Source of the DNA: Acanthosepion pharaonis
Taxonomy: Eukaryota > Mollusca > Cephalopoda > Sepiida > Sepiidae
Length of the DNA stretch: 64,000 nucleotides
Reading direction: 5' to 3'
NCBI GenBank assembly: GCA_903632075.3
Contig: CAHIKZ030005577.1
Coordinates: 2,063,001 to 2,127,000 of the forward strand
Each line of letters begins with the position of its first letter. Position 1 is the stretch's first letter. Of the stretch, positions 1 through 10,852 are shown one piece after another. A program made the translations under genes and the position numbers. The notes under the pieces are model-generated. The model was not told the DNA's origin and searched no databases. It worked only from the letters and a program-made list of their open reading frames with translations.

Positions 1-719
1 AGAAAAAAGAATTAGATTTATTTTCAACAAAATATTCGATTAATTCAACTGTCAAAAGTTGAGAAAGTAGACAATTTTTGGTTTGTTTTGACCAGTGATT
101 CTCAATGTGGTTCAGGTGGACCACATAGCATTTCTAGTGGTCCACAAAAATTCGTAGCTATAAAAAAATGGTAGCCATTTCACAAAAATGTATCTAAATT
201 ATTCATACTTTGAAGAAGTAAAAAATATCTTTTGTTTAATTACACACACGTCCATTATATTTGAAAATTTCGAAATTACATTCGTATTATGCAGTGCTAT
301 ATTTATTTTTTATCATATATATATATATATATAAAATTTTATAGATACTATATATAAATTTTTTTATTCATATAAAAATTTATTCCTATGTTAATAGATC
401 AATACACAATATTTTTTGATAATAAATTTGATATTTCTAATTTATAGAAATAAAGTATTTAATATTTTTTCAGAACAGTCGTAAGAATGTTCGAACCAAC
501 TGCTAAAAAGGCAAAACAGAAATTACAGAGAAGATTTTGTCATGTTTGGCTTTGTATTTGTAGACTCAAAACCTATGTGTCTTGAATGTGGTGCCATCTA
601 GACAAATAATTCCATGAAGAAAAGCTGGAGCAGCACCAAAAATAGTAAAAAGATAGGTTAATATTTTGTGAATAAAAAAAGAAAAGACAGCGAATCAAAC
701 TATCCGACTTTGTAAAGAA

Positions 720-1269
720 TGTTATAAAATAAAATAAGACATATCTCGGCTGATTTACAGGCAAATAAACTAACATACTGAAGAGCGAGAGCCAGATGTG
801 AATGGGACAAAGCCCCGTCACAAAATGACCATTATCTTCATTTACAAATGTTCCCGACGCACGAGTTTCTGTCAAAAAATAAAATAATATTTAAAGTGTT
901 CTATTTTTCATCCAATGAAAATGCTTCCCTCCTAATTATACTCGCTTCGTTTTTTGAGCCTGTTAAGCCATAAAAAAAAAAAAGAAAAAAAAAAAAAAAA
1001 AAGCACCATAAAAGGGGTCACAGGGAAGTACATTGTGCAGTCAACATGTGGCCAGGGAAGAGACCTGTCATGGTCAGCAGCAGCCAGCAGGGGGAGCGCT
1101 ACCCAACCTGTGAGAACTACTATGAGAGATCAACCCAGATCTTCAGCCAGCCTATGAACTATACCACAAGGTAGCTGTCCCAAACCCACACGTTCCTGCT
1201 GAAATAAATCATGTAAATCTATTTCTGCTGTTGTATTTCTTTCTTGCAACCATACGCTTGTCTATAACA
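720..1269 (+). mobile_element. Solo LTR (family 1, copy 1) inside the hAT relic
   Basis: The 550-bp segment begins TGTTATA and ends TATAACA, the inverted TG...CA ends expected of an LTR. It is flanked by a 4-bp direct repeat AGAA (716-719 and 1270-1273). It contains a long A-rich tract at 972-1002. hAT-derived coding sequence lies on both sides. A second copy of the same sequence lies at about 1552-2066. No internal retroelement genes are attached, so it is a solo LTR. Superfamily is not assignable from the LTR alone. Confidence 0.7.
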
Positions 1270-1551
1270 AGAAGATGAATACTTCAAAAGTGAAGACACT
1301 CAAACCAAGTTATTTGGTCTCTGAAATCATTGCCAAGGTTGGAGCACCTCAGGTTTATGGTGAGAAGCTTGTCAAGCTTGCTATGAGAGGTTGCGCAAAT
1401 GACATTATGGGAAAAGATGCACCTACTCTGAGTAAAATTCTACTTTCAAATTGACACTATTACAAGAAGACAGGATGAAATGTCTAATTTTGCTGGGAAG
1501 GTGGAAATTCTGCAAAATACAAAGTTTTCTATCCAGGTTGATGAGAGCACA

Positions 1552-2066
1552 ATTCATAAAATAAAATAAGACAGACATATCTCGGCTGATTTGCAGGCAA
1601 ATAAACTAACATACTCAAGAGCGAGAGTCGGATGTGAACGGGACAAAGCCCCGTCACAAAATGACCATTATCATTGTCTATGCATAAGCCAGACGCATGA
1701 GTTCCGGTTGAAAAATAAAATAATATTTTAAAGTGTTTCTATTTTTCGTCCAATAAATATGCTTCCCTCCTAATTATACTCGCTTCTTTTTTCGAGCCTG
1801 TTAAGCCATAAAAAAACACCATAAAAGGAGTCACATGGGGAAGTACAAGAGCAGTCAACAGGAGGCCAGGGAAGAGATCTGCCATGGTCAGTCTGAGCAG
1901 TCAGCAGCAGGAGCGCCACACCAACCAGCGAGAACTACTATGAGAGATCAACCTAGATCGGCAGCCGGCTGTCCCAAACCCACACGTTCCTATTGAAATA
2001 AGTCACGTAAATCTATTTCTGCTGTTGTCATATTTCTTTCTTGCAACCATACGCTTGTCTATAACA
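1552..2066 (+). mobile_element. Solo LTR (family 1, copy 2) inside the hAT relic
   Basis: This segment is closely similar to 720-1269 over nearly its whole length, in the same orientation, and ends in the same CTATAACA. The first few bases differ from copy 1 and no target duplication is evident, so the left edge is approximate. It splits the hAT coding sequence just after the DEST motif. hAT-like coding resumes at about 2068. Confidence 0.65.
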
Positions 2067-2732
2067 TATCCTTCTGGTCTATGTCAGATTCTGCCATGAA
2101 GATGATAGAAGGGAAGAAATGTTATTCCTTAAAAGTTTGCCTGAAACTACTAACAGAGAGGATATATTCCATGAAGAAATGCAGTATTTTAATGATAAGA
2201 ATATTCCATTGACTAATTTGATCAACACTGCATCAGATGGAGCTGCTGCCGTGACAGGAAAAGTGAAAGGTTTTGTATCTAGAATGAAATCAGTTGCTCC
2301 TCACATTTTTTATATCCATTGCATTATCCACAGACAGCTGTTGGTTATTAAGAATATTGGAGGAGACATGCAAGAAGCACTCAACACTGCCATACATGCA
2401 GAAATCAAACTCAATGAATGATATTTTTTTTTTTGTGCCATTCTATGAAGATGAGAATTTTAAAACCCTATTTCTTCACACAGAAGTAAGATAGTTGTCA
2501 AAAGGCCTGAGCCTTGAAAGACTAGTGAATTTGTGGGAGCCATTAATCAACTTTCTCATGTTCAAGTCCCAAATGACTCACTACAATGCCAAGAAGCAAA
2601 ACTGATACAGGTAAGGAAATTTTGGAAAGACTTCCTGAGTTTAAAATCAAAAATATTCTACCTCAGTGATATTTTTAAAATGGTGAATCTGCTTAACTTA
2701 GAGATTCAAGGTAGAAGAACAGATTTAGTCAC

Positions 2733-3055
2733 TGTTATGGGACCTTATCCATAATAACATAATAACAATAATAATAATTCCATACGTAATAAATACTGTG
2801 CCTCAAGAGGAAGCAGGGAGTTCAGTCTGAAGTCTGAAGTGAAGTCTGTCAGTCAGTCAGTCGAGTCAGAGGCCATCCGAAACAGAGTTGCATTCAGACA
2901 ATTACTACTAAACCTGATTGTTCGTACTAACACTTCTATTTCTCTGTATATATTCCTGTTTGTAATATATTGGTGTTATTCCATATACATGTTTGAATTC
3001 TTTATTGGTTCTACCTTGGACTCTCACCCGTGGTACAAGGAACCGGACCATAACA
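2733..3055 (+). mobile_element. Solo LTR (family 2) with perfect 5-bp target duplication
   Basis: The 323-bp segment starts TGTTATGG and ends CCATAACA, a perfect 8-bp inverted terminus. It is flanked by identical GTCAC at 2728-2732 and 3056-3060. Removing it and one GTCAC restores the hAT reading frame across the junction, so the insertion interrupted a then-continuous transposase gene. Its internal sequence differs from LTR family 1. Confidence 0.85.
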
Positions 3056-3894
3056 GTCACCTGTGCCCAGAAGCTAAAAGACATTATGGGGAAATTGAAA
3101 TTTTGGAAAAAAAAAAAAAAAACAGATCGAGAAAAAATAATTGGCATCATTTCAAAATTTCAACAACACTGCTCCTATGTCAGAATGCCTTGCTGCATGC
3201 ATTTCCCATCTTAAAGGTCTTCATGAAGACTTTGAGAAAAGATACAATGATCTATTAAAGATGGATTATCCACTCTGGTTTGTAGAACTAGAAAATTAGG
3301 AGATGAAAATGTTGAGTTGGCTGAAATGATGCTGAACTTGAAAGAGAATGCAAAACTGAGAAGAAGAGTTGACAAAGAAGGTGTCTTTGCCTACAAATCG
3401 ATAAAGGACTCACACGCAAATATTTTTCAGTATGTAGAAGAAAGCATCATTTCTTTCCCTACCACATGGATAGTGGAATCTGGATTTTCAGGTGTTGTGG
3501 ATGGTTTCAATAGAAGAAGAAATAAATCAGATCTCAACAGAAGAGGAACTATCAGACTAAGACTGAATGACATCATCAAAATTGATTATATCTTGTGTCA
3601 GAAACACAAAGATCAAGGTAGTCACTAGCTGAATGGACTAAGACTGAATGACATCATCACAATTGATTTTGATTATCATGTGTTTATCCTTGTTTACCAA
3701 AATAAATTTTAAAGTATAAATAAACCACTTCAGCATGAAAATTGAACCACCTAAAAGTAGGAGTGATCCATTTGAATTTTTTGATGAAAAAATTGTCCAT
3801 GGTTTAAACAATAGTTCAGTTTTACAAACCGAGTTGAGATAAATCTTGTACCTTGAGAAAAATTTTAAAACCAGGATTATTACCTTAGTGGAGA

Positions 3895-4070
3895 AACACT
3901 GATTTCACAGTGGAAAAGTTTCTCCTCTACAAGTGTTAGCACATGTTGTTTGGTGTGTGAGTTTAAGGAAAAACTGAAATACATAGGTTTCAGTGGAAAC
4001 GACTGATGATTTAAATGAAAATCTTGCTCCACAGATTTGACAACAGAGACCTTTCTCTCCAATGTGACTT
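3895..4070 (-). pseudogene. Decayed C2H2 zinc-finger fragment
   Basis: On the minus strand, short stretches still read as finger material: an L-x2-H-x3-T helix end (LNSHTKQHVLT), a degraded linker, and FHCE. The rest is scrambled. It abuts the right end of the hAT relic, so the hAT may have inserted into an older finger exon. Confidence 0.55.
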
Positions 4071-4616
4071 TTCATGTTTTGAAATTTGAATTCATAGAAA
4101 ATACCACAGATTTCATAGGAAATTACCTCAAATAGTGTGACAAACCTTCATAAAGAACTATAGAAGAATAGTTGTATATCTCTGTAAATCTAGAGAATTT
4201 TTCTTTCTGCATTTATTTCTTTTTCTTCTGTTACTTCATTTACATTGTTGACTCATTTTGTTTTTAGTCCAGTTCCCAGAACCAGTCAACATTCCCTTGT
4301 GAATGTCAATGATCTCCTATTTATCTGACAAGCAAAACTTCATAAATAGTTGCAAATCGTTTCTGAAATTTGATACTATAGTGTTGTAACTTACTTTCCC
4401 TATTGGTTAAACTTCACAAAATGCATCACTTTAAACCACACCTGTTTGCAAATTTCATTATGGTGGGTTTTCAGACCATCACACTTGAGTCTCTTTTCTT
4501 ATATGTTTTGAAAATCAAATTTTATACCTGTATCTTATTTTCATTTTGGCATTTATTTTTACAACATAAATTTGGGCCTCACATATGAAATGTCTCGTTG
4601 AAGCCACTTTTTGCTA

Positions 4617-4800
4617 ATTGTCTGGCTTCTTTAAAGTTGTCAAAAGAAAAAGAATTACAATAATCAATGTAAAAGAACAATTTGTCCCTTGATTTGGGTA
4701 GAGACAATATAACGGATCAATATTGTATAGCAATTTCAATCCTTTTTCTTTTTTGTAATGTTTCATAAAATTTATATTTGCATATTGTTTTCCTGTTCAT
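4617..4800 (-). other. Partial copy of the conserved leader-exon region
   Basis: This stretch aligns by eye with the upstream half of the leader-exon segments at 22.2, 44.5 and 60.65 kb. It shares the spaced motifs AATTAC, GTAAAAGAA, AATTTGT and the CAATTTCAATC block followed by TTTCATAAAATTT. The splice-donor half is missing. It is probably the degraded 5' end of a further zinc-finger unit whose intron has been lost, since decayed fingers lie only 0.6 kb away. Confidence 0.5.
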
Positions 4801-5184
4801 TAAAATCATTCTTCCCCACTTCATTGTGATGAATAAAGAAAATGAATGACTTAATATCAGATTATATTTTAGTTGAATTATCATATGCTTTATTATTTGG
4901 CCAAACATGATGGTATTTCGTTTCTTATACATGTAAGAGACACATGGCCAGGATAACAGCTCTGTTCTACCCTGGGCTCTGGTAGAGCAGAAAAGTCACA
5001 TATGTATAAGCAATTTTAATTGCCAAAATCTCACAACAGCATGGCAAAAATTTTATTTCTTTAAAAACCATGATAATTACCCTACAAAAAAAGAATTCAT
5101 TACTTGAGACCAAAAAAATATTAAATGTATTTAAATTTTTCTTGCATATTTTTCCAATCAACATTTCATGAGACGCAACATATT
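4801..5184. other. 3' flank of the 8-finger array, no gene seen
   Basis: AT-rich DNA with no convincing coding signal. The part nearest the array (about 5090-5184) is related to a stretch at about 23640-23720: both contain TTGAGAC and ATCAACATTTCATG. This suggests a 3'-UTR-like tail that duplicated with the gene. Confidence 0.4.
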
Positions 5185-5925
5185 TCAGTGGAATGGTTTC
5201 TTTCCAATGTGTTTTATCATGTGCCTTTTTAGAGATGAATTTCGGGAAAACGTACATCCACAGGTTTCACAGTAGAATGGTTTCTCACCCGTGTGTGTAG
5301 GCATGTGATGTTTGAGATTTGAGTTTTGGGAAAACTTACATCCACAGATTTCACAGTGGAATGGTTTCTCTCCTGTGTGTGTAAACATATGTTTTTTGAG
5401 ATCAGAACTTTGGGAAGATTTAAATCCACAGACTTCACAGCGAAATGGTTTCTCTCCTTTGTGTGTTAACATGTGCCGTTTGAGAGATGAATTTCGGGAA
5501 GATTTAAATCCACAAATTTCACAGTAGAAAGTTTTTTCTCCAGTGTGAGTCATAATGTGCCTTTTGAGATTTGCATTAAGGGAAAACTTACATCCACAGA
5601 TTTCACAGGGAAAAGGTTTCTCTCCACTGTGTGTTAACATGTGTGATTTCAGAGATGCTTGTTGGGAACTCTTAAATCCGCAGATTTTACAGTGGAATGG
5701 TTTCTCTCCTGTGTGTGTTAACATGTGCATTTTTAGTGATGTATTTAGGGAACACTTAAATCCACAGATATTGCAGTGGAATGGCTTCTCTCCAGAGTGT
5801 GTTAACATGTGTCGTTTGAGAGATGATTTTTGGGAAGATCTAAATCCACAAATTTCACATTGGAAAGGTTTTTTTAAAGTCTGTGTTAACATGCATTGTT
5901 TGAGAGATGATTTTTGGGGAAACAT
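5185..5925 (-). CDS. C2H2 zinc-finger protein, eight intact fingers
   Basis: Predicted sequence-specific nucleic-acid-binding protein acting in the nucleus. The 246-residue frame has an ATG at 5925 and is almost entirely fingers. A broken first finger (second Cys pair and both His lost) is followed by eight intact C-x2-C-x12-H-x3-H modules, with first Cys at about residues 23, 51, 79, 107, 135, 163, 191 and 219. Linkers are mostly TGEKPFHC-like. Helix residues at -1/2/3/6 read Q-S-S-R, L-T-S-M, Q-A-S-S, L-A-N-R, R-S-S-R, Q-S-D-K, Q-S-N-H, R-S-S-R. No KRAB, BTB or other effector domain is visible. The frame stops at PFH because a TG dinucleotide is missing from the next finger. The start is uncertain because an upstream frameshift separates it from earlier finger remnants. 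A leader exon is probably far upstream on the minus strand (22.0 kb). It may be functional or recently dead. Confidence 0.75.
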   Translation of the reverse strand: MFPQKSSLKQCMLTQTLKKPFQCEICGFRSSQKSSLKRHMLTHSGEKPFHCNICGFKCSLNTSLKMHMLTHTGEKPFHCKICGFKSSQQASLKSHMLTHSGEKPFPCEICGCKFSLNANLKRHIMTHTGEKTFYCEICGFKSSRNSSLKRHMLTHKGEKPFRCEVCGFKSSQSSDLKKHMFTHTGEKPFHCEICGCKFSQNSNLKHHMPTHTGEKPFYCETCGCTFSRNSSLKRHMIKHIGKKPFH

Positions 5926-6256
5926 ATCCAGTTATCACAGTAGAATGGTTTATCTCGAGTTTTTGTTAACATGTGTCTGTTGAGACCTAAATTTGGGGAA
6001 TACTTTAATTCACAGCTTTCACAGTGGAAACATTTTTGGCCAGTGTGAGTTTTTATGTTTATCTTGAGATATGAATTCATAAAAACTATAACACCAGAGG
6101 TTTTTTTACGAAATGGTTTATTCCATCTACACGCTCTGTTAAATATATCATGTGTTGATGTACATTTTTAGTACTAATCCACAAATTTCACAGTATAAGA
6201 ATGCCTTCTTTCTCATGAATATTCATCATGGTTGTAGGTACTCTCAAAGATGCAAG
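5926..6256 (-). pseudogene. Decayed 5' part of the zinc-finger exon, with splice acceptor
   Basis: On the minus strand the sequence TTTTTCTTTTTCAG is followed by an exon start at 6256, a strong acceptor. Between it and the ATG at 5925 lie out-of-frame finger remnants (FHCESCELKYSPNLGLNRH and YCDN) separated by stops. An ATG-initiated peptide right after the acceptor ends within a few codons. The same arrangement recurs in the exons at 38.0-38.35 and 54.45-54.57 kb, so this stretch now behaves as 5' UTR. Confidence 0.6.
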
Positions 6257-6669
6257 CTGAAAAAGAAAAATTTATATTAAGTGATCACTTGATTAAGAAA
6301 ACATACCACATAAGGTTACGAAATAGCTTTATAAGAAATGCATTTTCAAGTATCTTCTTAAAACTGTGCCCCAAACAATAAAAAACTGCACCATTATGTT
6401 ATATGTTCATCAAATAAAAATATGTACTGAAAATATATTGTTAAAGAGATTTGTCATCAACTAGACTTTTGAATACAAAGAAATGACTACAGAATGAGTG
6501 ATTAATTAGTGTTTAAATTGGACAAAATTATTGCAGTTTATTTTGACTGAAATCATTTGTACAATGCAAATGAAGTAAGTAAAATGAAAAATAGGATTTT
6601 ATTTTATTCTGGATGACATTCAAAACTAGAGCAGATTTGCTTCCAGAATATTATTAAACCATCAGTAGA

Positions 6670-7157
6670 CATGGATGTGTGAGTATTGAATGGTTTATTT
6701 CAAGTGTTAACATGTGTCTGTTGGGACCTAAATTTTGGGAATACTTTAATCCACAGCTTTAACAATGGAAACATTTTTGGCCAGTGTGAGTTTTTATGTT
6801 TGTTTTGAGATTTGAATTCATAAAAACTAAAACACCACAGGTTTTATAGGAAATGGTTTATTCCATCTACATGCTCTGTTAAATATATTATGTGTCAATG
6901 TACATTTTAGTACTAATCCATAAATTTCACAGTACAAAAATGCCTTCTTTCTCATGAATATTCATTATGGCTTCAAGTACTCAAAGAGATGCAAAATGAA
7001 AAATTAAAAATACATTAAGTGAGCTTCAGATTAAGAAAAGATTTCACAGTACAAAAATGCCTTCTTTCTCATGAATATTCATTATGGCTTCAAGTACTCA
7101 CAGAGATGCAAACTGAAAAATTAAAAATACATTAAGTGAGCTTCAGATTAAGAAAAA
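6670..7157 (-). pseudogene. Relic duplicate of the zinc-finger exon 5' end, containing a 117-bp tandem repeat
   Basis: It matches 5960-6256 by eye (CACAGCTTTCACAGTGGAAACATTTTTGGCCAGTG block with gaps, then the acceptor region). It contains a direct repeat of about 117 bp (6924-7040 and 7041-7157). The first repeat has lost the acceptor CAG; the second keeps CAG but has an interrupted pyrimidine tract. No open finger array remains. Confidence 0.6.
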
Positions 7158-7513
7158 ACACTACATAGAGTTATGAAACAGGTTTATGAAAAATGTATTT
7201 TCAGGTATTTTTTAAAACAGCGCCCAATGTTATAAAAATATGTAAATTATACTATATGTTCATTAAATATAATACATAAATTGTTAATTTAAAGGGATTA
7301 GTGATCAACTAGACATTTGAATACAAAGAAATGAAAGCAGAATACAGATAAATAGTTTTAAATCTGACACATTATTCAAAAAATTAAAAATAGGACTTAA
7401 TTTCATTCTGGATGACATTTAAAACTAGAGCAGATCTGCCACCATATTATTATTAAATCACGTATCAGGCAACATGAATATGTGGCTGTTGGAATGGGCA
7501 ATGGAACAGAATT
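7158..7513. other. Relic first-intron start
   Basis: This stretch repeats the intron sequence that follows the acceptor at 6257-6660, with shared landmarks GAATACAAAGAAATGA and GATGACATTTAAAACTAGAGC. It is tandem duplication debris with no gene. Confidence 0.5.
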
Positions 7514-7677
7514 TGTCATGAAAACACTCCAGGTGCACATGATCGCCTCGTCAATGATGTTATGACTTGGGGTCATGACAAGTTTCGGGTCTTGCAACAT
7601 ACTTGTTCACCCAAGAGACCCTACCGAAACAATACAATTCCGGCAGGCGACCCTGAAGCAAAAAAAAAAAAAAAAAA
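7514..7677 (+). mobile_element. Probable SINE-like retroposed fragment with poly-A tail
   Basis: A GC-richer segment of about 160 bp ends in a 17-18 base A-run at 7660-7677. The paralogous duplicate at 8475-8590 continues from the left flank (GGGCAATGGAACAGAA) to the right flank (CCATGTATGGTATTAT) without it and so acts as an empty site. No A/B boxes were recognised, so it may be a 3' fragment or another retroposed RNA. Confidence 0.5.
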
Positions 7678-7729
7678 TCTGCCAAGCATGCAACAAATGG
7701 ACACATTAACTAACTGATAATTCAAAACC

Positions 7730-8107
7730 ATGTATGGTATTATGCATGTGTCTGTTGAGACTTGGATTTTGCAAACACAGATTTCACAGTGGAATTGTTT
7801 CTCACTGGTGTGTATTAACATCTTATTTCCTGAGATCTGCATTTCAAGGAAAGTTGAATCCACAGCTTTCACAATGAAAATGTTTCTGGCCAGTGTGAGT
7901 TTTCATATTTGTTTTGAGATTTCAATTTGTAGAAAATATAACACCACAGGTTTTATATGAAATGGGTTATTTCCTCTGCATGCCCTGTTAAATATATCAT
8001 GTGTCAATGTACAGTTTACTACTAATCCACAAATTTCACGGTGTAAAAATGCCTTCTTTCTCATGAATATTCACTACTGTTTCAGGTAGTCTCAAAGATG
8101 TAAACTG
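7730..8107 (-). pseudogene. Relic duplicate of the zinc-finger exon 5' end
   Basis: The minus strand retains finger debris (FHCEICVCKIQVSTDT near 7740-7790) and the CTTTCACAATG...TGGCCAGTGTGAG block seen at 6000-6060. A weak acceptor-like TTTTTCAGTTTACATC lies at about 8095-8110. It is followed by another copy of the intron start (to about 8480). It is non-functional. Confidence 0.6.
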
Positions 8108-8709
8108 AAAAATTAAAAATAGATTAAGTGAACTTCAGATTAAGCAAACACACCACATAGAATTTTGTAACAGGTTTATGAAAAATACATTTTCAGGTAT
8201 TTTTTAAAACAGCACCTAATGTTGCAAAAAATGTAATATTATATGTTCATTAAATATAATATGGATTAGTGATCAACTAGACATTTGAATACAAAGAAAT
8301 GAATGTAGAAAGACGGATGAATAGCTTTTATTTCTGACACATTATTCAGTTTATTTTGGCTGAAATAATTTGTACAAGGCAAATTCTCAGCTAGTAAAAT
8401 TAAAAATAAGAGTTAATTTCATTGTGGATGGCATTTAAATCTAGAGAAGATCTGTCACCAGATTATTATTAAATCATGTATCAGTCAACATGAATATGTG
8501 GCTATTGGAATGGGCAATGGAACAGAAATACAAAATTTGCAAGCTAAGTTCTAGACTAGGAAAAGGACAACTTTGAATTCGAAACCATGTATGGTATTAT
8601 ACCAGATACATGCTAAATTCAAATTTCAATGAGCAATGGAACAGCAGAAGAAAATTAACAAACTGAGCAGAAAGACTGATAAATAGTTAATTTTGAGTGA
8701 AATCAGAAG

Positions 8710-10012
8710 TACAATACAAATTCTCAGGAAGTAAAATGAAAAATAGGATTTAATTTTATTCTGGATGGCATTTAAAACTAGAGCATAATCTATCTATAAA
8801 AGGCAGGATGTGTGTATGTGTAATGAATGCACAGCCACAATTTTCGATGGAGTTGCACCAAAATTTACATGCACATGCTCCAAGTTAGCGGAAAGGCCAA
8901 GACTGACATTGCATTTCCCAACTCCCATTGGTAGTGGAAATAATCGATTTTTTCAAGCTTCTATGGCAGTTTTCATGGAGTTTGTGGTCATTTTCTACTG
9001 GACAGAGTGAGAGTCAATAGCTGGCTGCCACGAATTGGCAGGAAGATTCTATTGGCCAGCATGAGAGCCAACAGCTGACTGACACGAATGTTAACTAGCA
9101 TGCTAGCATGAAAAAAAAAAATTGATAACTGCATTCATCACAAGTGGGGAAAAATTTAAATCTGCATGGCACTTTACCCCAATTGGCTTATTTGTTTGCA
9201 TAAACTCAACATTGATTCTGATTCCACAGAACTGGGTTGGGTGCGAAAAAGTATTTGTTGTTAACATTCTTTTTTCATTCAGTTTTTCCAGTTACGAGTC
9301 CTTTTTTAAAGCTGATCGTTTTGTGTTCATTTTGTTTAGTTCTTTTTTCGTAACAGATTTAATGTTTAGTATAGAGCTTAGAAAAAATTTGCAGTGTGAA
9401 ATAGGCAAGAAGTAAGGCATGTAGCAACATCAGCATGGCAAAGGGAACTCCTTTAAAGGCAAGAAAGGGCAAAAATATTTTAAGTGATAGCGATTGCTGT
9501 ATGAGTCATATGATTTTTTAATAAGAACGGGCAACGCCGGGCCATGCTGCTAGTTGTTAATATTCTGGCACAATTTTTAAAAAAATTTGAAAATGCATTT
9601 TTTATAAATCTATACGGTGTGTTTTCTTTCTCTAGTGCTCACTTAATATACTTTTTCTTTTTCAGTTTGCATCTGTGAGTGTTCCTGAAACCTTGATGAA
9701 AAGGCATTTTTACAATGTGACATTCATAGATTAGTATTAAACTTTAAGTTCACATAGGAAAGACATAACAGAATAGGCAGAGGGTTTTCATCAAGGTTTC
9801 AGGAACACTCACAGATGCAAACTGAAAAAGAAAAAGTATATTAAGTGAGCACTAGAGAAAGAAAACACACCGTATAGATTTATAAAAAATGCATTTTCAA
9901 ATTTTATTAAAAATTGTGTTAAGATATTATCAATTATGCTCTAGTTTTAAATTCCATCCAGAATGAAATTAAATCCTATTTTTCATTTTACTTCCTGAGA
10001 ATTTGCATTGTA
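8710..10012. repeat. 228-bp inverted repeat, left arm split by a Helitron
   Basis: The right arm 9785-10012 is the reverse complement of 8710-8788 joined to 9554-9702. Both total 228 bp, and the spacer is 82 bp (9703-9784). Each arm carries the zinc-finger acceptor motif CTTTTTCAGTTTGCATCTG in opposite orientation. The duplication arose before the Helitron inserted, because the right arm lacks it. Confidence 0.85.
8789..9553 (+). mobile_element. Non-autonomous Helitron, 765 bp
   Basis: It starts TCTATCTATAAAAGG and ends CGGGCAACGCCGGGCCATG followed by CTGCTAG. It lies exactly between A (8788) and T (9554), the Helitron signature of 5'-TC, 3'-CTAG, A^T insertion and no target duplication. The GC-rich subterminal stretch matches the hairpin region of many animal Helitrons, although here the stem is degraded. 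The uninterrupted paralogous arm at 9785-10012 gives the exact empty site. No Rep/helicase coding is present, so it was mobilised in trans. Confidence 0.88.
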
Positions 10013-10789
10013 ATTCATAATTTAAATATATTGTTTTTCTAACAGAAGTTAGGTTGCACCTTAGAACCAAGAAAATTCTAACCTGTTAGAAAACAAAATT
10101 TTTATGTTCCTCACACTTTTGTGTGTTTCTCTTGGAAGTCCTGTAAATCCATCTTTATTGTATTTTATGGCATAAACTATATTGTATACGACTATAAACA
10201 AACATGTTCATTTTGGGTTCTATTTTCGCTACGTTTTAGTCATTTTAGCCTCATCCCCTTTTATATATTGTACTTGGTAACATAGATTGTTCTCATTCCA
10301 CTTTCCATGCTCAGTGGACATATTGTATGACTTATACATAGAACATGGACATTCTGCAGTATCACCTTGGATTGAATTCATTTGAATTTACAAATTTTGT
10401 TCATTTTTAAAAAGAAGGCCTATCATAAAGCACAAAGATTTGAGCAAATATTGTCAACTGAAAGAAAGTGCTCTTAAAGAATTCACAGAAATTGACAATG
10501 TTGCACAAATGCTTTCACCATCTTTCCATGAGAAAAACAAAGACAGGCAATACAATTCAAGTAATCTCAACCAGGAACATTTTTAATGTGAAATTTACTA
10601 TTAGAATATTTTCAGATAAACATGCCATCAGAAAGTCAATCAGTTTAATTTATACTATTCTTTTTTGCATTTGCACATTGATATTATATATTGATGTCAA
10701 TTGAAGACTTATCCATATATAATTAAACTCAAATGTTACAATGAGTGATTCACAAGAAACTGTACCTCATATTTCTTAGGCAAAAAACA

Positions 10790-10852
<63 letters not shown>

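Larger units (their letters stand above)
93..3901 (+). pseudogene. Dead hAT-superfamily transposase gene (ZBED5/SCAND3-like), interrupted by three LTRs
   Basis: Both ends look like hAT termini: the left begins CAGTGATTCTCAATG and the right ends GAGAAACACTG, an imperfect inverted match. No 8-bp target duplication is visible. Coding relics lie on the plus strand in order. A BED-type finger remnant with a C-x2-C pair (MCLECGAI) is near 572-600. A segment containing SEIIAKVGAPQVYGEKLV is at 1300-1450, and a DEST motif at 1535-1550. The region 2119-2421 carries TASDGAAAVTGKVKGF, and 3317-3628 carries the C-terminal dimerisation motif FPTTWIVESGFSGVVD and ends QGSH. Stops and frameshifts break every segment, so no protein can be made. 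These motifs are characteristic of the ZBED5/FAM200-type hAT group. The right end overlaps a decayed zinc finger, so that boundary is the less certain one. Confidence 0.8.

Noticed and set aside
93..3901. An 8-bp target duplication for the large hAT relic
   Set aside because: The flanks GTTTTGAC and ATTTCACA do not match, so either one terminus is lost or the boundary is wrong.
5312..5983. Plus-strand open frames across the 8-finger array (similar ones at 37370-37912 and 53651-54340)
   Set aside because: They are antisense shadows of the repetitive finger modules: the recurrent CVNMC...NPQISQWNGF pattern is the complement of the finger consensus.
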